NCBI GenBank assembly: GCA_004557455.1
Contig: SFDX01000008.1
Span: forward strand, 13,998 to 77,997
Direction of reading: 5' to 3'
DNA: 64,000 nucleotides
From: Akkermansia muciniphila
GTDB lineage: Bacteria; Verrucomicrobiota; Verrucomicrobiia; Verrucomicrobiales; Akkermansiaceae
The position numbers and the translations under genes are program-made. The number at the start of each line of letters is the position of its first letter. Within the stretch, counting starts at the first letter, position 1. This document shows positions 25,476 to 34,077 of the stretch, in pieces. A model generated the notes under the pieces. It worked only from the letters and a program-made list of their open reading frames with translations, made no database searches and was not told the origin of the DNA.

Positions 25476-25787
25476 ATGAGTTTAGCAGCCTATACAGCGA
25501 GCGTGGACCTCACGCAGGGAAATGTGGCACTGTTTTTCAGCGGTCCCTACTGCGGCCAGTGCAAAATGGTGAAGCCGATGATCGAGAAAGCCTCCCTCTC
25601 CGTCAAGGATAAGGTGACCGTGCTGGAGGCGGACACCGGCAAGCCGGAGGCTCTGGAGATTGCCAAGAAATACGGCGTCTCCGCCCTGCCGACCGTCGTG
25701 GTACTCAAGGGCGGCGAGCTTGCGGGCAAGCTGGTGGGCGCAGGTCAGGCCAACATGCCGAACATTCTCAAGGCCCTCGGGTGCTGA
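25476..25787 (+). CDS. Thioredoxin-like protein with a CGQC active site
   Basis: A 103-residue single-domain thioredoxin fold. The redox motif is PYCGQCKMVKP (Cys at about 25 and 28) rather than the usual CGPC, which would change the redox potential. The buried Asp region (LEADTGKPEAL) and the cis-proline (SALPTVVVLKGGE) are intact. It is probably a cytoplasmic disulfide reductase; no signal peptide is present. It is monocistronic, with its own promoter and terminator, and no reductase gene is adjacent. Confidence 0.9.
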   Translation: MSLAAYTASVDLTQGNVALFFSGPYCGQCKMVKPMIEKASLSVKDKVTVLEADTGKPEALEIAKKYGVSALPTVVVLKGGELAGKLVGAGQANMPNILKALGC

Positions 25788-25804
25788 TCGCCCCGTTCCC
25801 TCAT

Positions 25805-25841
25805 CCCCCCGCAGTTCTCCGGAACCTCGGGGGGCTTTTTT
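25805..25841 (+). terminator. Terminator of the thioredoxin gene
   Basis: CCCCCCG pairs with CGGGGGG, followed by six T. Confidence 0.85.
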
Positions 25842-25846
25842 GCGTC

Positions 25847-25879
25847 GAAAAAGGGGGCTGCCTTCTGCGGACAGCCCCC
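25847..25879 (-). terminator. Terminator of yggL-gltA
   Basis: On the minus strand GGGGGCTG pairs with CAGCCCCC, followed by a T run. Confidence 0.85.
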
Positions 25880-25902
25880 GTTTAAGTGATTTTCGTGCCT
25901 TA

Positions 25903-27045
25903 TCAGCGCATATCCAGCACCGGCACCAGCAGCGGTTCGTCCGGGCCGGTGTAGCGGGAGAGCGGGCGGAAGAGCGTGTTGTCCTCCAGCTGCTCCAAGA
26001 TCTGCGCTACCCAACCCGCGCAGCGAGCGATGGCAAACACCGTGGTGAACATGCGCGTGGGGATGCCCAGGCTGTAGTACACCGTGGCGGAATAGAAGTC
26101 TACGTTCGCGTTCAGGTTCTTGCGGGAGCGAATCATCTTCGCGATCATGTCGCTCATGCGGATCCACTTGGGCTCGCCGATGGTCTGGGTGAGGCGGATG
26201 GCGATGCGGCGCAGCTGCGGGGCGCGCGGGTCGAGCGTCTTGTAGACACGGTGGCCCATGCCGAAGATTTTCTCCTTGCGTGCCAGCTTGTCGTTGATGT
26301 AAGCCTCCACGTTGTCCTCGTCGCCGATCTCCTTGAGCATCTCGATGACGGCCTCGTTAGCACCGCCGTGCAGCGGCCCCTTGAGGGTACCGATGGCGGA
26401 GGTGATGGCGGAGTACATATCCGACAGGGTGGAGGCCGTGACGCGTGCGGAGAAGGTGGACGCGTTCATGCCGTGGTCCGCGTGCAGAATGTAGGCCACA
26501 TCGAGAATGTGCGACTCACCGGGGTCCGGCTCCTTACCCTTCAGCAGCCACAGGAAGTGCGCGGCCTCGTCCAAATCCGTGCGGATGGGCGGCAGGTCCA
26601 GCCCCTGGCAAATGCGGTAGTAGTAGGCGGCCATCACCGGCAGCTTCGCGATGAGGGAGAGCCCGATCTCCTTCATCTGGCTGGGGTCCTTCGTGCGGTC
26701 GTCATACATGCCGAGCATGGAGACGGCCGTGCGCAGGGCGCTCATGGGGCGCGCTGTCTTGGTGGCCGTCTTAAAGAAGTCCAGAATGGGCTGCGGCAGC
26801 TCGCGGTCGTTGCGCAGGCGCTGCTGCAGGCCCTCCAGCTCCTCGCGGTTCGGCAGGCGCTTGTTGAGCAACAGGAAGATGATCTCCGTGTAGGTGCAGA
26901 GGTCTACCAAATCCTCGATCTCATAGCCGCAGTAGAGCAGGCGCCCCTCCTCGCCGCGCACATCGCTCAGCGCGGTTTCGTTGGCGATGACGCCCTTGAG
27001 TCCCTTGGCAAACACCGGCTGCGGTGCGGTCTGTTTGTCATCCAT
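25903..27045 (-). CDS. gltA: Citrate synthase
   Basis: A 380-residue citrate synthase that condenses oxaloacetate and acetyl-CoA to open the TCA cycle. Catalytic residues are visible: His in GPLHGGANEAV, His in FGMGHRVYKTLDPRAP and Asp in NVDFYSATVYYSLGIP. HADHGMNASTFSARV is the conserved helix before them. It is the shorter dimeric type without the N-terminal extension of E. coli GltA. 2-Methylcitrate synthase is a close alternative, but no prp genes are near. It follows yggL by 23 bases. Confidence 0.93.
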   Translation of the reverse strand: MDDKQTAPQPVFAKGLKGVIANETALSDVRGEEGRLLYCGYEIEDLVDLCTYTEIIFLLLNKRLPNREELEGLQQRLRNDRELPQPILDFFKTATKTARPMSALRTAVSMLGMYDDRTKDPSQMKEIGLSLIAKLPVMAAYYYRICQGLDLPPIRTDLDEAAHFLWLLKGKEPDPGESHILDVAYILHADHGMNASTFSARVTASTLSDMYSAITSAIGTLKGPLHGGANEAVIEMLKEIGDEDNVEAYINDKLARKEKIFGMGHRVYKTLDPRAPQLRRIAIRLTQTIGEPKWIRMSDMIAKMIRSRKNLNANVDFYSATVYYSLGIPTRMFTTVFAIARCAGWVAQILEQLEDNTLFRPLSRYTGPDEPLLVPVLDMR

Positions 27046-27068
27046 TATGGCGGAAAGAGCAAGTAAGT

Positions 27069-27389
27069 TTAGTCGTACCAAGCGTCCGTCAGCTCGCCGA
27101 AGGACTTGACCTCCACGTCGCTGCGGCCCTCCAGCCAAGTCTTGACGGCCAGACGCTGCTGCTCATTGGTGGTGCGCGGGTCCTCTGCCTTCGCAATCAC
27201 GTTGCAGGCATCGTTCGTCAGGTTCCCCTCGCAGGAGAGCCCGTTCGCCTCCACGCACTCGCTCACAAAGGCATGCAGAAACTGCTCGCACTCGGGGGAT
27301 CCTACATCGCCCTTGTACTCAAAAGAAAATTCAAAGCAGAGTTCACGGAACTCGCCCACACGGTACTTCTTGCGGAGACGTTTCTTCAT
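27069..27389 (-). CDS. yggL: YggL family (DUF469) 50S ribosome-associated protein
   Basis: A 106-residue protein. The basic opening KKRLRKKYRVGEFRELCFEFSFEY and the ending LAVKTWLEGRSDVEVKSFGEL match the YggL/DUF469 family, which binds 50S subunits in E. coli and affects ribosome assembly. The start at 27389 is supported by a promoter ending 9 bases upstream. The downstream gene is gltA, an unusual partner, so cotranscription may be incidental. Confidence 0.85.
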   Translation of the reverse strand: MKKRLRKKYRVGEFRELCFEFSFEYKGDVGSPECEQFLHAFVSECVEANGLSCEGNLTNDACNVIAKAEDPRTTNEQQRLAVKTWLEGRSDVEVKSFGELTDAWYD

Positions 27390-27398
27390 AGCGCGCGC

Positions 27399-27427
27399 AT
27401 TATACGCCCTCCCGCCCGCCGCGTCAA
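27399..27427 (-). promoter_or_regulatory. Promoter of yggL-gltA, near-leaderless
   Basis: TTGACG, 17 bases, TATAAT, then 9 bases to the ATG at 27389. Confidence 0.65.
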
Positions 27428-27545
27428 GCCGTTTTTTGCCCCGTGACGCAAAAAGTCCTACCAATCCGCCCCCTTCACCCTCCTCCCCGGGGTGAGTGGG
27501 TGGGCCGTCGCCCCTGCCTGTACGATCCCCCCCTACAACGGGAGG

Positions 27546-28097
27546 TCAAGCCAAAAAATTCATCACCAACTTCACCATGGTCTCCTTCTCCTCCGGCTTG
27601 GACTCTGCGATCATTACCACCATGGCAACCAGGGTGTGATCGGCGATGACTTTCTCGCCGTTGCGCATCAGTAGACCGTTTTTCTCAAGGAAATATAAAA
27701 AGACCGCCGCAGCAATGCGTTTATTGCCATCCGAGAAAGCGTGATTTTTGGTGACAAGATAGAGCAGGTTCGCTGCTTTTTCCTGATTGGTGGGGTACAC
27801 GTCTTTGCCGCCGAAACTTTGGTAGATATTTCCCAAACTGCCCTTGAAAGAGTCGTCTTTCTCGTTGCCGAACACATCGCTCTCTGCCCCGAAACGCATG
27901 GAGTCAATGAGCTTGCGACACTCCTCATAGGTCAGCACATAGGCCCGGGCGTCCCCACGGGGTTTTTGCAGACGCTGATGGTCATAGTCATCCAGCAGGT
28001 CCAGCGCACGGGTATACTGCTGCACGACCTCAAGCATCTGAGCCGAATCCGCCGTTGATTCACTGCCGCTACAAGTTATCGTTTCTGATGATTTCAT
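27546..28097 (-). CDS. Fic/Doc family protein
   Basis: A 183-residue Fic-fold protein. The catalytic loop is HAFSDGNKRIAAAVFLYFL (about residues 123-141). It has the His, the phosphate-binding glycine and the Asn-Lys-Arg end seen in Doc-like and RhuM-associated Fic proteins rather than the HPFxxGNGR of AMP-transferases, so a kinase-like Doc activity is possible. The N-terminal 50 residues are helical and could hold an inhibitory helix, but no clear S/TxxxE(G/N) motif is seen. It starts 8 bases after recQ in the same direction, so cotranscription is likely. No small antitoxin gene is adjacent. Confidence 0.85.
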   Translation of the reverse strand: MKSSETITCSGSESTADSAQMLEVVQQYTRALDLLDDYDHQRLQKPRGDARAYVLTYEECRKLIDSMRFGAESDVFGNEKDDSFKGSLGNIYQSFGGKDVYPTNQEKAANLLYLVTKNHAFSDGNKRIAAAVFLYFLEKNGLLMRNGEKVIADHTLVAMVVMIAESKPEEKETMVKLVMNFLA

Positions 28098-28105
28098 AAC
28101 GGATA

Positions 28106-30250
28106 TCAAGATTCTACATAGTCCCGGATGAGCTCCACGAAGGAGCGGAGGAAGTGGGTGCGGAGCCAAGGCCCGACGCCTTTGAGACGCTCGGCGGCCT
28201 CCATGGTGGTGGGTTTTGTGGCGGCCATGGCGCGCATGGTTTCGTTGCGCAGCACGCGATAGGCCGGCATGTGGGTTTCCGCCGCGATGTCATTGCGCAG
28301 CTCGGCCAGGCGCGCGTATAACTCCTTGTCCTGCTTGGCATTTGCCAAGGCGGAGAGGGCCTGTACGGCGCGCTCACGGGCGGCCTTTTTATCCCGAGCG
28401 GCCCAGCCTCGGCGAGAGATCCGCGCCTCCTCCCGGCCCATCATGACAGCCTCCCCCTTGGCGGAAAGCGAGATGAGCGGCATCTCCCCGCCGGTGGTGC
28501 TCAGGAGGGCGCCCTCCTGCATGGCGCGGAAAAGAGCCTTCATCTGCGCGTCTGTCATCTGTGAGAGAATACCGTAGGTGCTCAACCCGGTGAGGTGGCG
28601 GTTCATGTTAGCACTTTTTGACCCACGCAGCATATCCATGATCTTCCCCCTGCCGTAGATGCCCTCCCAGATGCCGGGGGCGGGGTGGCGGCAGGCGCGA
28701 GCCACCCCGGAAAGGGCCTTGCGCACGATGATGAGCTCCTCGCCGGCGAGCGGGGGATAGTTGTTACCCTCCGCCTCTCGGCAGGCATCGCAATGGCCGC
28801 AGGGCTCGCTGTCCGTCTCCCCGAAATATTGCAGAATCCACTGCTGGCGGCAGCCGATGCAGTAGGCATAGCGGGTGATGGCATCGATCTTCCGATGATC
28901 GCGGGTGGCCTTGTCCTCCAACGCCTCAATGTTCAGCGGCAGGTCCTCGAAGCGCAGCTCCGGGCGCAGCAAGCGGGTGCCGCGCACATTGCGCCCCGGG
29001 ACATCGAAGCGCTCGATGGCCCCCGCGTGCATGAGTAGGGAGAGCGCTGTGCCTGCAGCCATGGGGTTGACATCCTTGCCCAGTTTCTCCACCATGGCAT
29101 CCACGGTCATCTGGAGCTCGTGCGTGGCCGGCGAGGCCTCCCGCCGCAGCAGATTATAGACTGCCCCGATGGTCTGCAGGGGCGGGTTGCTGCCCTCGAA
29201 AAAGAACTCCTGCGTCTTGAGATCCGCGTGGTTAAATAACAGCTCGCAGACAGAGGGCTGACCATCTCGCCCCGCGCGGCCCGCCTCCTGATAATAGGCC
29301 TCCACACTGCCGGGAATCTCGAAGTGGACCACGAAACGCACATCCGCGCGGTCGATGCCCATGCCGAAGGCGTTGGTGGCCACCACCACATCCGCCCGGC
29401 CGGAGATGAAAGCCTCCTGCGAGAACTCGCGCTCCTCATCCGTCATGCCTGCGTGGTAAGCGACTACCTGCCGCCCGTAGCCGGAGATTTCCTCGTACAC
29501 GGCCATCACATTTTTCCGGGTGGAGCAGTAGATGATACCTTGCCCCCACTTATCCATCACGCTGCGAATGCGCTCGAACTTGGCCTTGCGGTTCTCGCAA
29601 TGCACGATGGAGAAGTCCAGGTTCTGCCGCCCGAAACCGGAGATGATGACGGCGGGGTCGCGCAGCTCGAGGGTGCGCAGGATGTCCTCGCGCACGGTGT
29701 CCGTGGCCGTGGCGGTGAGGGCGACGGTTTGGGGGTAGCCCAACTCCGCGCGGGCGCGGCCCAGGCGCAGGTAGTCCGGGCGGAAATCGTGCCCCCATTG
29801 GCTCAGGCAGTGCGCCTCATCAATGGCCAGCAGGGAGATGGACATGCCGCGCAGCAGGCTCATGAAGCCCTCCTGCGCAAAGCGTTCCGGCGCAACATAA
29901 ATAATCTTCAGACGTCCGGCGCGCAGATCCCCCATCACTTGTCGGTATTCGTCCGCTCCCAGGGAGGAGTTGACCGCGGCAGCAGGGATGTTGCGCTCCT
30001 GCAGGGCATCCACCTGGTCCTTCATCAGCGCGATGAGGGGCGAAACGACAACCGTGAGGCCGGGGCGGCACAGGGCAGGGAGCTGGTAGCAGAGGGATTT
30101 GCCGCCGCCCGTGGGCATGATGGCCAAGGCATCCCGCCCCTCCATGATGGCTCCCACCACCTCGTCCTGCCCCTTGCGCAAAGACGCGAAGCCGAAGTGC
30201 TCCTGCAGCACCTCCTGCACGTCCGGCGTTTCCTCCCGTGGGGTCATCAT
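28106..30250 (-). CDS. recQ: ATP-dependent DNA helicase RecQ
   Basis: A 714-residue 3'-5' superfamily 2 helicase for recombination and stalled forks. Walker A is MPTGGGKSLC (about 40) and the DEAH box is DEAHCLSQWGHDFRPDYL. Motif VI is YYQEAGRAGRDG. The RecQ zinc site is CIGCRQQ...CGHCDAC (about 465-490), then the winged helix, and a C-terminal HRDC domain (from about 630, ending KGVGPWLRTHF). The start at 30250 (MMTPREE) is chosen because a promoter ends 7 bases upstream of it. A longer frame to 30286 would cross that box. Confidence 0.96.
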   Translation of the reverse strand: MMTPREETPDVQEVLQEHFGFASLRKGQDEVVGAIMEGRDALAIMPTGGGKSLCYQLPALCRPGLTVVVSPLIALMKDQVDALQERNIPAAAVNSSLGADEYRQVMGDLRAGRLKIIYVAPERFAQEGFMSLLRGMSISLLAIDEAHCLSQWGHDFRPDYLRLGRARAELGYPQTVALTATATDTVREDILRTLELRDPAVIISGFGRQNLDFSIVHCENRKAKFERIRSVMDKWGQGIIYCSTRKNVMAVYEEISGYGRQVVAYHAGMTDEEREFSQEAFISGRADVVVATNAFGMGIDRADVRFVVHFEIPGSVEAYYQEAGRAGRDGQPSVCELLFNHADLKTQEFFFEGSNPPLQTIGAVYNLLRREASPATHELQMTVDAMVEKLGKDVNPMAAGTALSLLMHAGAIERFDVPGRNVRGTRLLRPELRFEDLPLNIEALEDKATRDHRKIDAITRYAYCIGCRQQWILQYFGETDSEPCGHCDACREAEGNNYPPLAGEELIIVRKALSGVARACRHPAPGIWEGIYGRGKIMDMLRGSKSANMNRHLTGLSTYGILSQMTDAQMKALFRAMQEGALLSTTGGEMPLISLSAKGEAVMMGREEARISRRGWAARDKKAARERAVQALSALANAKQDKELYARLAELRNDIAAETHMPAYRVLRNETMRAMAATKPTTMEAAERLKGVGPWLRTHFLRSFVELIRDYVES

Positions 30251-30257
30251 GCGGCGC

Positions 30258-30286
30258 ATTGTAGCAGATTTTGCCCCGTGATGCAA
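30258..30286 (-). promoter_or_regulatory. Promoter of recQ-fic, leaderless type
   Basis: TTGCAT, 17 bases, TACAAT, then 7 bases to the ATG at 30250. Confidence 0.6.
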
Positions 30287-30317
30287 GCGTATTTCTGCCG
30301 CATGTCTTTTTCCGCCC

Positions 30318-30346
30318 TTGACACGTCCGACCCGCAGTGCTATATT
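30318..30346 (+). promoter_or_regulatory. Promoter of nadA-midA, leaderless type
   Basis: TTGACA, 17 bases, TATATT, then 6 bases to the ATG at 30353. This is among the clearest examples in the window. Confidence 0.75.
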
Positions 30347-30352
30347 CGCCGC

Positions 30353-31285
30353 ATGTCAAACGGGGACCTTATTGCAGAAATTGCCCGACTTAAACAGGAG
30401 CGTAACGCTATCATTCTGGCGCACAGCTATCAGCGGCCGGAGATTCAGGACATTGCGGACTTTGTGGGAGACTCCCTCGCCTTGGCCCGAGCAGCGCAGA
30501 GCGCGCAGTGTGACGTGATTGTCTTCTGCGGCGTGCACTTCATGGCGGAGACCGCCTGCATTCTCAACCCCACTCGCACGGTGCTGCTGCCGGATGCCGA
30601 TGCGGCTTGCTCGCTGGAGGCCTCCTGCCCGGTGCAGGATCTGGCTGCGTTCCTAGAGCGGGAGAAGGAGAAAAATTATTTTGTGGTGGCCTATGTGAAC
30701 TGTTCCATCGGCGTGAAGGCCTTGGCGGATGTCATCGTGACCAGTGGTAACGCCGAGCGTATTGTCAGTGCAGCCCCGGCGGACCGGCCCATCCTGTTCG
30801 TGCCGGACCAAAACTTGGGCGCGTGGACAGCGGCCAAAACCGGGCGTCCCATGACCCTCTGGAACGGGGCCTGCCATGTGCATCAGCTCTTCACCCGTGA
30901 TACGTTGCTGGGCATGAAGGAGAAGTACCCGAATGCGAAGATTGTATGCCACCCCGAGTGTGCAGAGCCCATTCGTTTGTTGGCAGACCACATCTGCTCC
31001 ACGGAGAAGATGATCCCCTATTGCCGAGAGACGGAGGCCACGCAGTTCATCATTGTGACGGAGACGGGTATTTTGCACCGCCTTCGCAAGCTGGTGCCGG
31101 ACAAGGAGTTCATCCCCGTGCAGCTGGGAACCTGCTCCTGCGCGGAGTGTGAGTTCATGAAGCTCAATACGCTGGAGAAGATCCGCAACTGTCTGCGGGA
31201 TATGGCACCGGAGGTGCGTGTGCCGGAGGACCTGCGCCTGCGCGCTGCTGCGCCTCTGGAGCGTATGTTAGAACTCTCTAAGTAG
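30353..31285 (+). CDS. nadA: Quinolinate synthase
   Basis: A 310-residue enzyme that condenses iminoaspartate and dihydroxyacetone phosphate to quinolinate for NAD. It carries one [4Fe-4S] cluster. Cluster cysteines are in FCGVHFMAETACI, CHPECAEPI and LGTCSCAEC. The three pseudo-repeated domains are complete, and NCSIGVKALADVIVTSGNA and FVPDQNLGAW are conserved. The open frame extends far upstream antisense to recQ, but the promoter fixes the start. nadB and nadC are not in the window. The next gene starts 15 bases downstream. Confidence 0.96.
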   Translation: MSNGDLIAEIARLKQERNAIILAHSYQRPEIQDIADFVGDSLALARAAQSAQCDVIVFCGVHFMAETACILNPTRTVLLPDADAACSLEASCPVQDLAAFLEREKEKNYFVVAYVNCSIGVKALADVIVTSGNAERIVSAAPADRPILFVPDQNLGAWTAAKTGRPMTLWNGACHVHQLFTRDTLLGMKEKYPNAKIVCHPECAEPIRLLADHICSTEKMIPYCRETEATQFIIVTETGILHRLRKLVPDKEFIPVQLGTCSCAECEFMKLNTLEKIRNCLRDMAPEVRVPEDLRLRAAAPLERMLELSK

Positions 31286-31300
31286 TCCCGCCGCTTTCCC

Positions 31301-32302
31301 GTGAAGATTGCGCCGCATATTCTCGCGCACGGTAACTGGCTCTCCATGGACGATTTCATGGAGCTGGCGCTGTACGATGAGGAGTCCGGTTATTATGCTA
31401 CTCATATCGCGGATGTGGGAGCGCGAGGGGATTTCTCTACCTCCGCAACCCTCAGCGACCTGCCGGCACGGCGTATCGTGGCTCTGTGGCGGGAGACCTG
31501 CCGCGCCTGCGGGCGTTTTCTGCCTTTTCTTGAGGTGGGGGGCGGCAACGGGGACATGGCTATGGCGGTGTCTCGCTCATTGGGATTTTGGGAGCGTCTG
31601 CGGGCGAGGTATCTGATGGTGGACCGCTCCGAGCGCCTGCGGCAGGTGCAGCGTTTGGTGGGTGGTGGTTTTGTTCGGGTGCATGATACGATACAGCGTG
31701 CGCTGAAGGTCTGCGGCGGGCGGGCTTTCATTTTCTCCAATGAGCTGCCGGATGCCTTCCCGGCGCGGCAGTTCGTGTTTCAGGGTGGGCAGTGGCTGGA
31801 GCTGGGCTGGGCCTGCGAGGGCGGTCGCATCTTCCGACAGGCCTCTCTCGTGGAATCTCTGCCGCAGAGCGCAGCGTTCGCCACCTGGGCGCAGGAGGGG
31901 CAGGTGGTGGAGGTGCAGGAGAGTTATCACCGCTGGTATGCCGCGTGGCAGCCGCTCTGGAAGTGCGGGGCCTGTGTTACCATTGACTATGGGGAGACCA
32001 ATGATACCCTGTATTACCGCCGTCCCTCGGGAACCCTGCGCGGCTATAAATCCCACACTCTGCTTTCGGTGGACGAATTGCCCGCCCTGGCCGGCCACTG
32101 TGATGTGACGGCGGATGTGAACTTTACCGACCTGATGAACCTGGCCGCCCGCTGCGGCGGGGATGAACTAACCCTGCTCACCCAGCGCGAATTCCTCCTC
32201 CCCATGGCGGATACCTCCAAGCCGGAAGAGGCCCACCTTGTAGCCGTCCCCGGCGCAGGCGACCACTTCCGCGTGCTCATTCAGCAGCGGCGCGAGGAGT
32301 GA
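31301..32302 (+). CDS. SAM-dependent methyltransferase, MidA/NDUFAF7 (DUF185) family
   Basis: A 333-residue protein. The opening (LALYDEESGYYATHI, GDFSTSATLSD), the SAM site FLEVGGGNGDMAMA, NELPDAFP, and the VTIDYGE...GTLRGY stretch are the DUF185 pattern. The eukaryotic member NDUFAF7 methylates a complex I arginine, and bacterial members are largely unstudied. A nuoA gene about 12 kb away makes a respiratory role thinkable but unproven. The start is GTG at 31301, 15 bases after nadA. The gene ends at a bidirectional terminator. Confidence 0.88.
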   Translation: MKIAPHILAHGNWLSMDDFMELALYDEESGYYATHIADVGARGDFSTSATLSDLPARRIVALWRETCRACGRFLPFLEVGGGNGDMAMAVSRSLGFWERLRARYLMVDRSERLRQVQRLVGGGFVRVHDTIQRALKVCGGRAFIFSNELPDAFPARQFVFQGGQWLELGWACEGGRIFRQASLVESLPQSAAFATWAQEGQVVEVQESYHRWYAAWQPLWKCGACVTIDYGETNDTLYYRRPSGTLRGYKSHTLLSVDELPALAGHCDVTADVNFTDLMNLAARCGGDELTLLTQREFLLPMADTSKPEEAHLVAVPGAGDHFRVLIQQRREE

Positions 32303-32305
32303 AAA

Positions 32306-32337
32306 ATCCCCTGCCGCAGAAACCCGGGGCAGGGGAT
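32306..32337. terminator. Bidirectional terminator between midA and the GT25 genes
   Basis: ATCCCCTGCC pairs perfectly with GGCAGGGGAT around a 12-base loop, between convergent genes. Confidence 0.8.
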
Positions 32338-32342
32338 GAACA

Positions 32343-33197
32343 TCAGCGGAACTTCAGTGCCTTGGCCAGCGTGCGTCGACCTCTCTGTTTGAGGTAGGAC
32401 ATGGTCCAAGTGTGCCATCGATAGTTCAGATAGCGAAGGAATTTCCCGATGGGACCACGCTTTTTCTGCAGCTTAGGATTCATCACACTTCGTGTTTCAT
32501 CTCGGCGTGCCTCTACATTGTCGATAGCACTTTCCTCACTGAAAGGGAAGTGAGTGGAAACTATGTTTCCCATGACGCCCGGAGAGGGGATGTCGTAGCG
32601 CATCAAGAAGTACGAAAGCTGCACATCGTAGGTAAGCCAATAACCTTTTTCAAATAGCTTCAACAGCTTCTGTGCCGCATTTCTCGTGAGCATATATCCG
32701 ACAGCCCCCCAAGGAAGTTTCTTGTGGAAAGCGAGCTTGACCCTCGCTCCCTCCGGGTTCTTCGGTGATTCGAACATTTTGGTTGGTTCGCTGTATAGTT
32801 TAACGTAGCCCCAGCCGCTTGTGTGCTTAATAATATAGCGAAGATTTTCTGCAAATCCCGGCAGAATGTCAGCATCGTCCTCGAAAATAACTGCATATTC
32901 GGCCTCTGATGCCAAAAAGGTCTTCATGGCTTTCAGATGACTCAGGATGCAGCCCTGTTCGCCAGCGCCGATTTGGGTTGTCATGATGCGCATGCGCCGC
33001 TTGGCATCATAGCTTGTCAAATCCTCGCTCTTCAAATCGGATCCCAGAACCCCGGGTATGCGGTGCAGCACGATTCCATGCTCTTTCGCTTGCCGCTCCA
33101 TGTCCTCCCTCCGCACGATGTCACGGTCCAGATTCAGGTAGTAGAGTACGACACCCAAATCGGCTAGGGGATCCTTGACTTTCTCTGTTGCATTCAC
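32343..33197 (-). CDS. Glycosyltransferase family 25 protein, copy 1
   Basis: A 284-residue GT25 enzyme (LPS/LOS galactosyltransferase type). The opening YYLNLDRDIVRREDM, the GCILSHLKAM helix, the metal-binding acidic motif VIFEDDADIL and the later GYMLTRNAAQKLL are all conserved. It should add a sugar to lipid A core or to a surface glycan from the cytoplasmic side. It is a close paralogue of the gene just upstream (22 bases away), sharing most positions including the basic C-terminus (YRWHTWTMSYLK). It is last in the operon. Confidence 0.9.
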   Translation of the reverse strand: MNATEKVKDPLADLGVVLYYLNLDRDIVRREDMERQAKEHGIVLHRIPGVLGSDLKSEDLTSYDAKRRMRIMTTQIGAGEQGCILSHLKAMKTFLASEAEYAVIFEDDADILPGFAENLRYIIKHTSGWGYVKLYSEPTKMFESPKNPEGARVKLAFHKKLPWGAVGYMLTRNAAQKLLKLFEKGYWLTYDVQLSYFLMRYDIPSPGVMGNIVSTHFPFSEESAIDNVEARRDETRSVMNPKLQKKRGPIGKFLRYLNYRWHTWTMSYLKQRGRRTLAKALKFR

Positions 33198-33219
33198 TGT
33201 TGAAAACTCTTGTCAGAAC

Positions 33220-34059
33220 TTAACGGAACTGCAATTTTTTTCGCAGAGTATGTCGGCCTCGTAGCTTGAGGTAGGACATCGTCCATGTATGCCACCTATA
33301 ATTCAGGTAGCGTACCAAGCTCCTGCAAATGCAATGTTTCTGTGAATTCCCCGGCTCCGGAGCTCGACGATCCTCCATTTCATTGATGGTGCTCTGCTCG
33401 TTGAAGGGATAACGGGTAGAGACAATGTTCTCCATGACACCGGGAGCGGGAATGTCGTAGCGCATTAGGAAATACGCAAGCTGTGCATCAACGGGGAGCC
33501 AGTAGCGATCAGTAAAAAGGTTTAACAGTTTTTTCGCCGCCTCGCGTGTGAGCATGTAGGCAACTGTCTTCCAGGGTAGTTTCTTGTGAAAGGCCAGCTT
33601 TACCTCAGTGCCCTCCGGGTTGATGTTTGTTTCGTACATCTTTGTCGGGTCGCTGTAGAGTTTAACATAGCCCCAGCCGCTTGTGTGTTCGATGATGTAA
33701 CGCAGTTTGTCCGAAAATTCCGGGAGAATGACGGCGTCGTCCTCGAAAATAACTGCGTATTTCGCATCCGAGTCGAGGAAAGTCCTGAATGCCTTAATGT
33801 GGCTCAGCAGGCAGCCCAGTTCTCCCTTGCCGAGGGATGCGGTAGAGAGCCGCTTCCGTCGTTTGTCATCGTAGCTGCGGAGGTCCTCCGGCTTGAGATC
33901 AGCGCCGAAGACGCCGGGGATGCGGTGCAGCAGCACGCCCTGTTCGCGGGCCTGCTGCTCCATGTCGTCCCGTCTCGCGGTGTCGCGATCCAGGTTGATG
34001 TAGTAGAGGATGACGCCCAAATCGGCGAGCGGATCCTTCTGTTCGTTCATGTTATCCAT
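33220..34059 (-). CDS. Glycosyltransferase family 25 protein, copy 2
   Basis: A 279-residue paralogue of copy 1: YYINLDRDTARRDDM, GCLLSHIKAF, VIFEDDAVILP, AYMLTREAAKKLL. The two most likely arose by tandem duplication and may act on successive residues of the same glycan (inference). It sits 18 bases after the PIG-L-type gene, so the three form an operon. No Shine-Dalgarno sequence precedes the ATG. Confidence 0.9.
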   Translation of the reverse strand: MDNMNEQKDPLADLGVILYYINLDRDTARRDDMEQQAREQGVLLHRIPGVFGADLKPEDLRSYDDKRRKRLSTASLGKGELGCLLSHIKAFRTFLDSDAKYAVIFEDDAVILPEFSDKLRYIIEHTSGWGYVKLYSDPTKMYETNINPEGTEVKLAFHKKLPWKTVAYMLTREAAKKLLNLFTDRYWLPVDAQLAYFLMRYDIPAPGVMENIVSTRYPFNEQSTINEMEDRRAPEPGNSQKHCICRSLVRYLNYRWHTWTMSYLKLRGRHTLRKKLQFR

Positions 34060-34077
34060 TGTTGTTGAGTGAGAGTA

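Noticed and set aside
29324..30352. Upstream extension of the nadA frame (653 codons)
   Set aside because: It is antisense to recQ and ends at a clear promoter 6 bases before the NadA start. The encoded sequence is not NadA-like.
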